Made by a program: the position numbers and the translations under genes. From Synergistes jonesii (lineage in GTDB: Bacteria; Synergistota; Synergistia; Synergistales; Synergistaceae): DNA of 64,000 nucleotides. Every line of letters begins with the position of its first letter. Position 1 is the stretch's first letter. Shown here piece by piece: positions 23,788 to 32,600 of this stretch. The stretch is taken from the NCBI RefSeq assembly GCF_000712295.1, contig NZ_JMKI01000054.1:1-64000 (forward strand), given 5' to 3'. Under the pieces are notes generated by a model. It saw nothing but the letters and a program-made list of their open reading frames with translations. It did no database searches and had not been told where the DNA came from.

Positions 23788-25344
23788 ATGAAAAAATGCA
23801 GAGGCATCATGGTACAGGGGACGTCGAGCGACGCGGGGAAGAGCTTCATCGCTACGGCGCTCTGCCGCATATTCTCCGACATGGGATACGCGGTCTGCCC
23901 CTTCAAATCTCAAAATATGTCGAACAATTCCTGCGTCACGCTAGACGGCCTCGAGATGGGACGTGCCCAGGGCGTGCAGGCGGAGGCCGCGCGCGTCGAG
24001 CCTCAGGCGTACATGAACCCGATACTGCTCAAGCCGAGGAAGGACACCTCCTCCGAGATCGTCCTGATGGGCAAGGTATACGAAGCGCCCTGCGACAAAA
24101 ATTATTACCGCCTCTTCACGATGGACAAGGGGCTGGAGACGGTGCGCGAGGCGCTCTCGCTGATAGACGACAGATACGACGTGATGGTCTGCGAAGGGGC
24201 GGGAAGCCCCGCCGAAGTCAACCTCAACGCCGCGGAGATCGTGAACATGCGCGTCGCCAACGAGGCCGACATCCCGGTGCTGCTCGTCGCGGACGTCGAC
24301 CGCGGCGGCGCGCTGGCCTCCGTCGTCGGCACGCTCGAGCTGCTCGGCGCGGACAGGCGGCGCGTGAAGGGCATCGTCTTCAACAAATTCCGCGGCGACA
24401 TCTCGCTCTTCGAAGACGCCGTAAGTTTCACCGAAGAAAAGACCGGCGTCAAAGTCGTCGGCGTCATGCCGTGGCTCGCCGACGTCGTGATCGAAGGGGA
24501 GGACATATTGAGCCTCAACTGGCAGAGAGGGAATCAAGAACGCGCCGGCGAGGAAAAGCTTCGCATCGGCGTCGTGAAATTCCCGCGCGTATCCAACCAC
24601 ACGGACATCGAAGCCTTCCGCTTCGAGCCGGACGTCGAGATAACGGAGCTCTCTTCGCCGGCGCAGCTCGCGCGTCTCGACGCCGTGCTGCTGCCCGGCA
24701 CCAAGAGCACCGTGCTAGACATGAAATATCTTATCGACTCGGGGCTCGCCGACGCGATACGCCGCTTCTACAAGGAAGGCGGCGCCGTCTACGGCCTCTG
24801 CGGCGGCTATCAGATGCTGGGCGAAAAAATAGACGACAGATACCTCCGCGACAACGAAAAGATTCCCGAAATAGAGGGGCTCGGGCTGCTTCCGGCCGTC
24901 ACGCTCTTCGACGACGAAAAAACGACGGTCCGCAGCAGCGGCCGAGCGGCGCACCCATGCTTCAAAGAATACACGCCCGTCGAGGGCTACCAGATACACT
25001 TCGGAAGGACGCGTGCGCTGCGCGGCGGCGAGGGCTTTTCACCGCTCTTTGAGCTCGACGGAAAAAAGGAAGGCTTGGCCGACGCGGATCTGCGCGTCGC
25101 CGGCAGCTACCTTCACAACGCGTTCCACAACGACCTTTTCCGCACGACGTGGCTCAACCTGCTGCGTAAGAGGCGCGGGCTGCCGGAGCGCGCCGCCGTC
25201 TCGACGGCCGAGGCGAAGGAAGCCGCCTACGACGCGCTCGCGGCCTCGGCTAAAGAAAACCTCGACGTCGATTATATAATCAAGATCATGGGGCTTCCGG
25301 CGGCTCAGCCGGGCTCCGCCTCGCGGCGCGGGGAGGCTGGATAA
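23788..25344 (+). CDS. cbiP: Cobyric acid synthase
   Basis: A 518-residue CbiP/CobQ: N-terminal ATPase domain with MVQGTSSDAGKSFIATALCRI and CPFKSQNMSNNS, then EGAGSPAEVNLNAAEIVNM and LVADVDRGGALAS, and a C-terminal glutamine amidotransferase domain with the nucleophile cysteine in VYGLCGGYQMLG (about residue 337). It amidates four side-chain carboxylates of adenosylcobyrinate diamide. GAGGTG precedes the ATG. The cbiA start follows its stop directly. Confidence 0.95.
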   Translation: MKKCRGIMVQGTSSDAGKSFIATALCRIFSDMGYAVCPFKSQNMSNNSCVTLDGLEMGRAQGVQAEAARVEPQAYMNPILLKPRKDTSSEIVLMGKVYEAPCDKNYYRLFTMDKGLETVREALSLIDDRYDVMVCEGAGSPAEVNLNAAEIVNMRVANEADIPVLLVADVDRGGALASVVGTLELLGADRRRVKGIVFNKFRGDISLFEDAVSFTEEKTGVKVVGVMPWLADVVIEGEDILSLNWQRGNQERAGEEKLRIGVVKFPRVSNHTDIEAFRFEPDVEITELSSPAQLARLDAVLLPGTKSTVLDMKYLIDSGLADAIRRFYKEGGAVYGLCGGYQMLGEKIDDRYLRDNEKIPEIEGLGLLPAVTLFDDEKTTVRSSGRAAHPCFKEYTPVEGYQIHFGRTRALRGGEGFSPLFELDGKKEGLADADLRVAGSYLHNAFHNDLFRTTWLNLLRKRRGLPERAAVSTAEAKEAAYDALAASAKENLDVDYIIKIMGLPAAQPGSASRRGEAG

Positions 25345-26736
25345 ATGGAAGTCGTGCGCCCAAGGCTGGTCGTCGCGGCGGTCCACAGCGGCAGCGGCAA
25401 GACGACGATAGCGAGCGGCATAGCCGCGGCGCTTGCCGCCCGCGGGCTGCGCGTGCACCCCTTCAAGGTCGGCCCCGATTACATCGACCCCGGCTACCTC
25501 GGGCTCGCGGCCGGCTCGCGCGCCGACAGCCTCGATACGTGGCTCACAGGCGAGGAGACGATGAAAAAAATATTCCTCTCCGCCTCCGAGGGCGCCGACG
25601 TCTCGATCATCGAAGGGGTTATGGGGCTCTACGACGGCGGGGCGGGCGGCGTGAGCAGCACAGCGCAGATAGCCAAGCTGCTCCGCGCTCCGGTGTTGCT
25701 CGTGATAGACGTCCGCTCGATGGGCGAAAGCGCCGCGGCGATCGCGGCGGGTTTCCGCGATTACGACCGCGGGGTCGCCCTTCGCGGCGTGATAATAAAC
25801 CGCTTCGGCTCCGAAAATCATAAGAAAATGGTCTGCGACGCCGTGCGGTGCGCGGGCCTTCCCGTCTTGGGCGCGCTGCCGCGCAATAAGGATGCCGAAG
25901 TGCGCGAGCGCCACCTCGGGCTGCTGCCGGTCGAGGAGAACGACGACGGCCGCTACATAGAGACGGTCATAAAAATGACGGAAAACTCCGTCGACTTGGA
26001 CGCGCTGCTGCAGATCGCGCGCGGCGCGCCGCCGCTCGGCGAGCTCCCGGCGCCGGCCGCGCGCGCGGAGAAAAAAGCGAAAATCGCCGTCGCGCGCGAC
26101 GAAGCGTTTTCATTCTATTACCCCGAGAGCGTCTACGCGCTCGAAGCGGCCGGCGCGGAGATAATAAATTTCAGCCCGCTGAACGACGAAAAAATTCCCG
26201 ACTGCGGCGGCCTCATCTTCGGCGGCGGATTTCCCGAAGTCTTCGCGGCGCGCCTCGCGGCCAACGGGCCGATGAAAGAATCCGTCGCAGCCGCGGCTTC
26301 GTCGGGGATGCCTATATACGCCGAGTGCGGCGGCTTCATGTACCTCACGCGCGAGATTACTGACCTTGATGGGGTCCCCCATAAGATGGCCGGAGTCATC
26401 CCCATGAGATGCCGCATGAACGACAGCCTGCGCACCGTAGGCTACGTCACCGCGAGGGCCCTCTCCGACAGCGTCGTAGCGGCCGCAGGCGAAAGGCTGC
26501 GCGGGCATGAGTTCCACTTTTCGAGCGCCGAGGAGGAGGAAGAGATACCGCACGCCTTCGAATTCACGAAAAACCGCGGCGGTGAAACGTACAGCGCCGG
26601 CTACGCGAAGGGGAACGTCCTCGGCTCCTACCTGCATCTGCACTTCGCCGGCTTTCCCAAGGCCGCCCTTCGCTTTGTCGAAAAGTGCGCGGAATACGAA
26701 AAGCGGGTGTTGCGGCGCCGACTTCCGCCCGAGTGA
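25345..26736 (+). CDS. cbiA: Cobyrinate a,c-diamide synthase
   Basis: A 463-residue CbiA: P-loop AVHSGSGKTTIASGIAAAL, FKVGPDYIDPGYL, VSIIEGVMGLYDGG in the ATPase half, and in the glutamine amidotransferase half GGFPEVFAARLA and the active cysteine in YAECGGFMYL (about residue 331). It amidates the a and c carboxylates using glutamine and ATP. It is the last gene of the superoperon; no hairpin terminator is evident between it and the rplJ promoter, so some readthrough is possible. Confidence 0.95.
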   Translation: MEVVRPRLVVAAVHSGSGKTTIASGIAAALAARGLRVHPFKVGPDYIDPGYLGLAAGSRADSLDTWLTGEETMKKIFLSASEGADVSIIEGVMGLYDGGAGGVSSTAQIAKLLRAPVLLVIDVRSMGESAAAIAAGFRDYDRGVALRGVIINRFGSENHKKMVCDAVRCAGLPVLGALPRNKDAEVRERHLGLLPVEENDDGRYIETVIKMTENSVDLDALLQIARGAPPLGELPAPAARAEKKAKIAVARDEAFSFYYPESVYALEAAGAEIINFSPLNDEKIPDCGGLIFGGGFPEVFAARLAANGPMKESVAAAASSGMPIYAECGGFMYLTREITDLDGVPHKMAGVIPMRCRMNDSLRTVGYVTARALSDSVVAAAGERLRGHEFHFSSAEEEEEIPHAFEFTKNRGGETYSAGYAKGNVLGSYLHLHFAGFPKAALRFVEKCAEYEKRVLRRRLPPE

Positions 26737-26755
26737 GCGCGCCGGGAGGATTTTT

Positions 26756-26784
26756 TTGACAAAACCCGCCCTTGAGGATATAAT
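26756..26784 (+). promoter_or_regulatory. Consensus promoter for rplJ-rplL
   Basis: TTGACA (26756-26761) and TATAAT (26779-26784), both perfect, with a 17-base spacer. The -35 overlaps a run of seven T just after the cbiA end. Confidence 0.92.
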
Positions 26785-26789
26785 TTCAC

Positions 26790-26880
26790 CGCTATGGCTC
26801 AAGACAGCAGGCGCCGCCGGGCTTAATTTCCTGCCGAGGTCTCGCGAAGGATAATCTGTGCGTATAAGACACTTATTATG
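26790..26880 (+). promoter_or_regulatory. Ribosomal protein L10 leader
   Basis: The untranslated leader contains the L10-leader pattern: AGCAGGCGCC, then GGCTTAATTTCCTGCCGAGGT (26820-26840), GATAATCTGTGCGTATAAG and an attenuator hairpin. In bacteria with this leader, the L10(L12)4 complex binds it and lowers expression of rplJL. The match is to conserved pieces remembered from the Rfam family, not to a computed model. Confidence 0.85.
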
Positions 26881-26916
26881 GCTTCCGAAACGCGCTTGAG
26901 TTCGGAAGCCTTTTTT
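26880..26916 (+). terminator. L10-leader attenuator
   Basis: A perfect 10-bp stem (26880-26889 with 26901-26910) and six T residues form a strong intrinsic terminator 65 bases before rplJ, as expected for L10 attenuation. Confidence 0.88.
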
Positions 26917-26980
26917 GCGCGCTCGCGCTGAAAATGCGTTTTCCGAGTTTACATTTGAACGCGGGAGGTGAAAATCGAAT

Positions 26981-27514
26981 ATGCCTACACAAGCAAAACG
27001 TGAAATGATCGACATGCTGGCCGAAGCGCTGAAAAAGACCGACGCCGTCTTCGTGGCGGAGTACCGCGGACTGACGGTCAAGAAGGCCAACGAACTCCGC
27101 AGGCTCATCCGCAACGCCGGAGGCGAGATGAAGGTCTGCAAAAACACCCTCATGCGCATCGCCCTCGACGAATGCGGAATGAAGAGAATGTCGGACTGCG
27201 ACTCCGGCCCCAACGGCTACGTGCTCTCCTATGGGGACGCCGCGGCGGTGGCGAAGGCGATACGCGACTTCGCGAAGGAGAAGGGCAACGAAGCGCTAGT
27301 CATCAAAGGCGGGCTCCTAGGGGGGAATCAGACGCTTACGAAGGGGCAGGTCTTAGCGCTCGCGGAACTTCCGTCGAAGGAGGCTCTGCTCGCGCAGGTC
27401 GTCGGCACGATCGCGGCTCCGCTTCGCGGACTCGTCACCGTGCTCTCCGGACCTCAGAGGAATCTCGTCACGCTACTTGCGAAGATTCGAGATCAGAAAG
27501 AATCGGCGGCGTAA
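26981..27514 (+). CDS. rplJ: 50S ribosomal protein L10
   Basis: A 177-residue L10: KREMIDMLAEALKKTDAVFVAEYRGLTVKKANELRRLIR, KVCKNTLMRIAL, and a C-terminal L7/L12-binding helix (GPQRNLVTLLAKIRDQ). It anchors the L7/L12 stalk to 23S rRNA. GGGAGGTG precedes the start. Unusually, rplK and rplA do not precede it; the cobalamin operon does. Confidence 0.97.
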   Translation: MPTQAKREMIDMLAEALKKTDAVFVAEYRGLTVKKANELRRLIRNAGGEMKVCKNTLMRIALDECGMKRMSDCDSGPNGYVLSYGDAAAVAKAIRDFAKEKGNEALVIKGGLLGGNQTLTKGQVLALAELPSKEALLAQVVGTIAAPLRGLVTVLSGPQRNLVTLLAKIRDQKESAA

Positions 27515-27582
27515 CGCCGCGCAAATCTGCCGCTTAGCGGCGTAAAAAATTTTATTTGCGAAAAACATAGGAGGAAACAGAA

Positions 27583-27966
27583 ATGACACGTGAAGAACTC
27601 ATCCAGGCTATCAGCGAAATGTCCGTACTCGAGCTTTCGGAGCTCGTCAAGGAACTCGAAGACAAATTCGGCGTCTCCGCCGCCGCTCCGGCAATGGTGA
27701 TGCCGGCGGCGGGCGCAGCCGCGGCCGGCGCCGCCGCGCCCGCGGAAGAAGAGAAGACGGAATTCGACGTCGTCCTCGTCGAGCACGGCGCGAACAAGAT
27801 CGCCGTAATCAAGGCGGTCCGCGAGATCACAGGGCTCGGACTCAAAGAGGCGAAGGATCTCGTCGACGGCGCCCCCAAGACGGTGAAGGAAGCCGCTCCG
27901 AAGGAAGAAGCCGAAGAGATGAAGAAGAAGCTCGAGGAAGCCGGAGCGAAGGTAGAGCTGAAGTAA
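27583..27966 (+). CDS. rplL: 50S ribosomal protein L7/L12
   Basis: A 127-residue L7/L12: N-terminal dimerisation helix ([21 protein letters not shown]), an alanine-rich flexible hinge, and the conserved C-terminal domain [47 protein letters not shown] that recruits translation factors. AGGAGG lies before the ATG. It ends with a strong terminator, and rpoB does not follow. Confidence 0.97.
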   Translation: MTREELIQAISEMSVLELSELVKELEDKFGVSAAAPAMVMPAAGAAAAGAAAPAEEEKTEFDVVLVEHGANKIAVIKAVREITGLGLKEAKDLVDGAPKTVKEAAPKEEAEEMKKKLEEAGAKVELK

Positions 27967-27990
27967 TAATTCGGCGTAGTAAGCTTGTCC

Positions 27991-28016
27991 AGGCGCGCCG
28001 AAAGGCGCGCCTTTTT
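27991..28016 (+). terminator. Terminator after rplL
   Basis: A 9-bp GC-rich stem (27991-27999 with 28004-28012), a GAAA tetraloop and a run of T residues. Confidence 0.92.
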
Positions 28017-28029
28017 GCCGTCCGCCGCG
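28009..28029 (+). repeat. 21-bp direct repeat, left boundary of the Fic island
   Basis: The 21 bases from GCCTTTTTGCC to GTCCGCCGCG recur without mismatch at 29245-29265. The left copy includes the T tract of the rplL terminator. The two copies bracket the fic gene and its operators. Confidence 0.85.
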
Positions 28030-28053
28030 GGAAAAAATTTTTGCCTCTTGCCT

Positions 28054-29100
28054 CTACACCCTGATATATCTCGACGCTCTTCCAGCCCCGATTCGCTTAA
28101 TTGTACCTTCCTTTATCATAGCTCCCAGCACGGCCTCCACGGTCGTGGGGCTGACATCCGGGAGTATTTTGCATATCTCCGCTTTGGAGATAGGAGTCAG
28201 GCTGTTTAACACGGACGCCTCGATGCGGGCTTTCTTGGTGATCTTATTCCCATGTACTACCGCAAAACGTTTGTCCAGCTCTTTATAGCACATATACAGT
28301 GTGGATAGGAAGTTCTCTATAAAGGGGAAGCAACTGTTCTCGTTTGTATGCCAGCCGTCGGACGATTGCTTCAAAGTTTCGTAATAAAAGCCTTTATGGT
28401 TGTTGATCTGCTCCTCAAAAGATACGTATTTCACCACGTCATAGCCGTTTTTGTATAGCAGCAGGAGCGACAGCAGCCGGGACATCCTTCCGTTCCCGTC
28501 CCGGAAGGGATGAATACAGAGAAAGTCCAGGATCACGCAGGGAATCAGCAGGAGCTGATTAATGCCGGTGTTGCCGCAGGCGTCCAAGTAGGCAAGCTCC
28601 AACTGCTCCATCGCCGCCTCTGTCTCGGAGGCCGGCGTTGGAGAAAAGCGCACTTTCCGCTTTCCAGCCGCATCGACTTCCAAAATTACATTATCGTCCG
28701 TTTTATAGCGGCCGCCGTACTCATACCCGGCAATAGACAGCAGCGTCTCATGCAGGCGCAGAATGTCGCCCTGTCGGAAATTGATATGCTCGTACCCCAG
28801 GTGGATTTCATTCAGGGCGTCTCTGTATCCGGCGACCTCCGCCTCATTGTGGTTCAGTGGTGCGCTGTTCTGGTTGACGATGGCTGCGATACGCTCATCG
28901 CTGGCAATGATCCCCTCGATGGCATTGGAGCTTTTGACCGACTGTACCTTTGCAATAGCCTCCAACTCCGTAAAGATACGCACATATCCCTCTTTCCGAA
29001 TGCCGGCCATCGTTTTCAGGTTTGCGATGCCTACGGCGAGGTTTATCAAACTTGCGGGCAGCAGTCCGTTATCTAGGAAAGAATAATCAAATTTTCTCAC
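28054..29100 (-). CDS. Fic-family adenylyltransferase with C-terminal winged helix
   Basis: A 348-residue protein starting at GTG 29100 behind GGGAGG. The Fic active site HPFRDGNGRMSR lies at about residues 196-207; an N-terminal inhibitory motif S-x-x-x-E-G (SNAIEG, residues 58-63) marks the self-inhibited class II type. The C-terminal 60 residues (TKKARIEASVLNSLTPISKAEICKILPDVSPTTVEAVLGAMIKEGTIKRIG) form a winged helix. Known enzymes transfer AMP to target hydroxyls; targets of this class are mostly unknown. Base composition is visibly lower in GC than neighbours, and the gene sits on an island bounded by direct repeats, so it was probably acquired. The winged helix may bind the inverted repeats at its own promoter. 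Confidence 0.92.
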   Translation of the reverse strand: MRKFDYSFLDNGLLPASLINLAVGIANLKTMAGIRKEGYVRIFTELEAIAKVQSVKSSNAIEGIIASDERIAAIVNQNSAPLNHNEAEVAGYRDALNEIHLGYEHINFRQGDILRLHETLLSIAGYEYGGRYKTDDNVILEVDAAGKRKVRFSPTPASETEAAMEQLELAYLDACGNTGINQLLLIPCVILDFLCIHPFRDGNGRMSRLLSLLLLYKNGYDVVKYVSFEEQINNHKGFYYETLKQSSDGWHTNENSCFPFIENFLSTLYMCYKELDKRFAVVHGNKITKKARIEASVLNSLTPISKAEICKILPDVSPTTVEAVLGAMIKEGTIKRIGAGRASRYIRV

Positions 29101-29112
29101 TGCGAGCCTCCC

Positions 29113-29146
29113 ATCTGCATATAAATATATCGGATTATATGCAGAT
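29113..29146. promoter_or_regulatory. Fic promoter inverted repeat 1
   Basis: ATCTGCATATAA (29113-29124) and its exact complement TTATATGCAGAT (29135-29146) are separated by ten bases, directly upstream of the fic ribosome site. The half-site itself includes a TATAAT-like -10 on the minus strand. Confidence 0.75.
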
Positions 29147-29167
29147 AATCAAGAGGTCAAGGGAAAT

Positions 29168-29200
29168 ATCTGCATATAATCAGTTGCATTATATGCAGAT
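29168..29200. promoter_or_regulatory. Fic promoter inverted repeat 2
   Basis: The same 12-bp arms as repeat 1 (29168-29179 and 29189-29200) with a nine-base spacer. The centres of the two palindromes are about 55 bp apart, close to five helical turns, so proteins bound at both would lie on one face. Confidence 0.75.
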
Positions 29201-29244
29201 GCGCGCCTTTTTGTGTGCATAAGAGCGCGTGTAAAAGGCTGACT

Positions 29245-29265
29245 GCCTTTTTGCCGTCCGCCGCG
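29245..29265 (+). repeat. 21-bp direct repeat, right boundary of the Fic island
   Basis: Exact second copy of the repeat at 28009-28029. Just before it, AAAAGGC-TGACT-GCCTTTT (29233-29251) forms a terminator-like hairpin. Confidence 0.85.
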
Positions 29266-29315
29266 TTTCAACGGGCGAAAAAAGCTTTTGTGAGTTCGGC
29301 TTGCTTTTTTGACGT

Positions 29316-32300
29316 TTACATGAACATATTTTTTATAAAATCTATCCTGCGGCGGGCGCCGATCGCTTCGTACAGCTCGACGGCCTGCGCGGCGTATTCT
29401 TTTGCGGAGTGCGTCAGGTAGCCGGATATTTCGGCGCCTGAGCCCTCGTCGTCGGCCAGCGCGGATACCCACGCCTTGGCCATCAGCTGAGCGGCGCACC
29501 AGCTTCTTTTCCCTATTGAGGCAAGGAAGTCGGCTTTTTCCAGCGCCCGCAGCGCCGCGCCGAAGTCGCCGCCGCGGGCGTCGCAGACGGCTTTAAGGCT
29601 GTAGAGGATAGAAGAGCAATGCCCTCCCTGCGAACTCTCGAAGAGCGACACGCCTTCTTCGATATGCGCGCGGAGCAGATCCCAGTCGCCCATGTCGAGC
29701 GCGGCGTCGGCAGCGTGGGCGTGAAAATGGCTCTGCCCCCAGAAGAGGCCGGCGCTTCTGCATCTGTTTAGGCAATATTCATAGCGCTTCATCGCGTATC
29801 CGCTTTCCCCCGCCCATTGATGCATTTCGCCTATGTAGCAGTGCGGCGCGAGCATGCTGAGCGTGTAAAATTTACCGGTCATTTCCAGCGCCTCGAAGAG
29901 CTTTATCGATTCGATGAAGGTGCTTTCAGCGCCCCTGTAATCTCCCTCGATGAGCTGCGACATGCCGATCAGCCTGAATGCCAGACCTTTATGGTTCTCT
30001 TTACCCAGCTTCCCGGCAAGGGCAAGTATCTCTTTGCCGTATTTTGACAGCTCGGCGCTTTGATCGGTCTGCAAATAATGATGAGCTATGTCTTCCAGGC
30101 AGTGCAGCTCTATTTCGTCGAAGCCGCACTCGCGGGCCGATACGAGCCCGGCGTCCGTTAAGCGCCTTCCGCCCTCGTATTCTCCCCAGTTGATCTTGTA
30201 GCCGCCGTACATCTCCAGGTACGAGGCCTCCAGCTTTTTGAACAGCAGGCTGCTGCTGTCCGAATAGCCGCATTTATGCAGGAGGTTTAAAATTATCGTG
30301 AATTTCCGTTCGGTTTCTTCTCTGTCGCTGAAAGGCAGGGAACATTTTAAGAGGACGTCGTCCTGAATCAGGGGAAAAAGAGTATGGTTCAAATTTATGT
30401 GAAAGCTCATCTCCTGCAGATATAGCTCCAAAACTGCAAGCTCGTTGCCGGACATCCCGTAATGATACTTTAGCTTTTCGATGAGCGCCGGGCTCCATTT
30501 GTGCGGAGAGTAATGTCTTTTCAGGACTTCCGCTATTTTTTGATGGGTCATTTTCCTTTTGAATTTTGGCATTGCGTCATAAATACATTCCCGCACGTTG
30601 TCGTGCAGGAATTCCAGAAGGAAATCGCCGTTCTCTTCAGTTTCGCGAATCATTTTGCGTCTGAGCAGCGTCTCGATCGGCTGGGAGATGTCCTCCAGCG
30701 CTATTCCGGCGGCGAGCGCCGCATCCTCGGCGCTCGCGGGGCCGCCGAATACGGAGAGGATGGAAAGCGCTTCGCGCTCTTTTTCCGTCAGTCCTTCCAT
30801 GCGCCCCATGATCAGTCCGCGCAGGCCGGCGCGGCACTCCGCGCGGCCGTTTTCCCTCAGCATCTTCGCCATTTCGACGAGCAGCAGCGGCATGCCGGCG
30901 CTTTCGCGAATAAAATAGCTTTCCCCCCTTTCCTCTATAAGCTCTTCCGAAAGGAAGAGACGACAAAAATACATCACCTCGTCTTTTGTAAAGGGCAAAA
31001 GCTGCATGCTCAGCACGGAATGTTTTATCGGCGGCCTAAGGGCGTATATGAGCTTGATAACGGCCTCCGAACGTTCCGGCCTGCTCGTCATAAAGAAAAC
31101 GGCGGGCACTCTCAGCTCCGAGATGAAAAGGGAGAGCAGCTTCAGCGAGGAAGCGTCAAACCAATGCATGTCTTCCAGAACGAAGAGCGGGCGTTTGCCT
31201 TCGCACAGCCGCTCCGTCATATCGGCGACGATTTTCGCTATGACCAGCGCCTCCCTTTCGGGCGGCAGGAGGGCGGCGCCCCTGCAATATCCTTCGCTTG
31301 AAAAATCGTTGAAATATCTCGTAAGTATAGAGAGCTTTTCCCGTCCTATCGCAAGCTCTTTCTCTCTGCACAGATTCACCAGCCGCACGACGACGCCCCT
31401 CCATGCGGAGTAATCAAAGCCCTCGCCGACCGGCGGCGGGGAAGCGTGGAACGCTATTATATTCTCCGACCCCATTAATTTTATTACGTGGTTGATAAGG
31501 GCCGTTTTCCCAACGCCGGCCTCGCCGTAGATAAAATAGAGCCGCATGCGGTTATCGTGGTATGCGGAATCCAGAATCTGCCGGACTTCGTTTTTCCTTC
31601 CGCAGAAACAATCGTCGCAGCTCGTATTTTTGGCGGAAAATTCCATCGACAGCTTTTTTGCAAACTGCCGCAATTCGCCGCCGGGCAGAATATCCGCTTC
31701 CCTGCGCAGCCTGTGCGAAAAATCTTTATAAACGGAGAGCGCTTTTGAAATTTGGCCGTCGGCCGCATGTAATCTCATGAGCTCCAGCACGGCCGACTCG
31801 TCAAAGGGATCCATTCTCAGCATCGCGTTCAGACAATCGGCGCCCGCGCCGGCGTCTTTTCTCTTTGAAGACTCGAAAAAACGAGACTTGAGCCAGGAAA
31901 CGATTCGGTCCCTGATTTGTTTTCTCTTGTATATGAGCCATTCGTCAAAGTCTCCTATGTCGAGCGCCTCAAAGCCGCAAAGCGGCTCCTCAAAGATAAA
32001 AGAGGGTATCTCCGCTTCGTCCGACGAGCATATTTCGTCGATGTCGGTCGTGCAGCCGCTGACGGCCAAGCAGCCGTGCTTCGCTTCAAAATGCTCCGGG
32101 AAATGTTTCCTCAGCAAATAGATGACGTTTCGTAGGTTGCCGGAGGCCTGACGCTCGCCCTTATCGCCCCAGAAAAGGCATTTGACCTTTTCTTTCGGGC
32201 GCGCGCCCTCCAGCGCGAGATAAAATACGACGGCCTCCGCTTTTTTGAACGGCAGCGATATTCTTGCGCTATCTTTCTCGATATAGGCCTGTCCGAGAAG

Positions 32301-32318
32301 GTGCAGAGTCAGCTTCAA
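29316..32318 (-). CDS. BTAD / ATPase / TPR transcriptional regulator
   Basis: A 1000-residue regulator of the AfsR/SARP-LuxR-like superfamily. Residues about 1-90 resemble an OmpR-type winged helix (LTLHLLGQAYIEKDSARISLPFKKAEAVVFYLAL, GNLRNVIYLLRKHF). Residues 95-230 match the bacterial transcriptional activation domain (DEWLIYKRKQIRDRI, AVLELMRLHAADGQISKALSVYKDFSHRL). Residues about 240-520 are an AAA/STAND ATPase with Walker A YGEAGVGKTALI and LFVLEDMHWFDASSLKLL. The remainder is helical with TPR-like repeats. Such proteins sense a ligand and activate adjacent genes. It is divergent from hutU, so regulation of histidine/urocanate use is likely; the ligand is unknown. Confidence 0.85.
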   Translation of the reverse strand: MKLTLHLLGQAYIEKDSARISLPFKKAEAVVFYLALEGARPKEKVKCLFWGDKGERQASGNLRNVIYLLRKHFPEHFEAKHGCLAVSGCTTDIDEICSSDEAEIPSFIFEEPLCGFEALDIGDFDEWLIYKRKQIRDRIVSWLKSRFFESSKRKDAGAGADCLNAMLRMDPFDESAVLELMRLHAADGQISKALSVYKDFSHRLRREADILPGGELRQFAKKLSMEFSAKNTSCDDCFCGRKNEVRQILDSAYHDNRMRLYFIYGEAGVGKTALINHVIKLMGSENIIAFHASPPPVGEGFDYSAWRGVVVRLVNLCREKELAIGREKLSILTRYFNDFSSEGYCRGAALLPPEREALVIAKIVADMTERLCEGKRPLFVLEDMHWFDASSLKLLSLFISELRVPAVFFMTSRPERSEAVIKLIYALRPPIKHSVLSMQLLPFTKDEVMYFCRLFLSEELIEERGESYFIRESAGMPLLLVEMAKMLRENGRAECRAGLRGLIMGRMEGLTEKEREALSILSVFGGPASAEDAALAAGIALEDISQPIETLLRRKMIRETEENGDFLLEFLHDNVRECIYDAMPKFKRKMTHQKIAEVLKRHYSPHKWSPALIEKLKYHYGMSGNELAVLELYLQEMSFHINLNHTLFPLIQDDVLLKCSLPFSDREETERKFTIILNLLHKCGYSDSSSLLFKKLEASYLEMYGGYKINWGEYEGGRRLTDAGLVSARECGFDEIELHCLEDIAHHYLQTDQSAELSKYGKEILALAGKLGKENHKGLAFRLIGMSQLIEGDYRGAESTFIESIKLFEALEMTGKFYTLSMLAPHCYIGEMHQWAGESGYAMKRYEYCLNRCRSAGLFWGQSHFHAHAADAALDMGDWDLLRAHIEEGVSLFESSQGGHCSSILYSLKAVCDARGGDFGAALRALEKADFLASIGKRSWCAAQLMAKAWVSALADDEGSGAEISGYLTHSAKEYAAQAVELYEAIGARRRIDFIKNMFM

Positions 32319-32600
32319 TATATCGCCTCCATCCTAAAGGTGCCGTCTCTATAGATACAGCTTTAAACATATTCCAGCGCTTATTAGTATAATGGCTTTC
32401 GCGTCAAAAAAATATAAAAAATATGTCAAAATATAAAAACGCCGAGTTTCGCCGCGGCGAATCGCTCAAACGCGCTTATTGCGCTTTTTATATATGTTTT
32501 ATGCCGGATAAATATACTACACAGCAGTAAAACTAATTGGGAACGCCAAGCCGCCGGCGCCGCTTGCTCCCGTTTATTCGCTTTCAAGGAGGAGAAAAGG
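32319..32600. other. Divergent control region between the BTAD regulator and hutU
   Basis: An AT-rich gap of 282 bases without a reading frame. A TATAAT occurs at 32388-32393 and a TATACT at 32513-32518, but neither has a good -35, which fits activator-dependent promoters. Confidence 0.5.
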
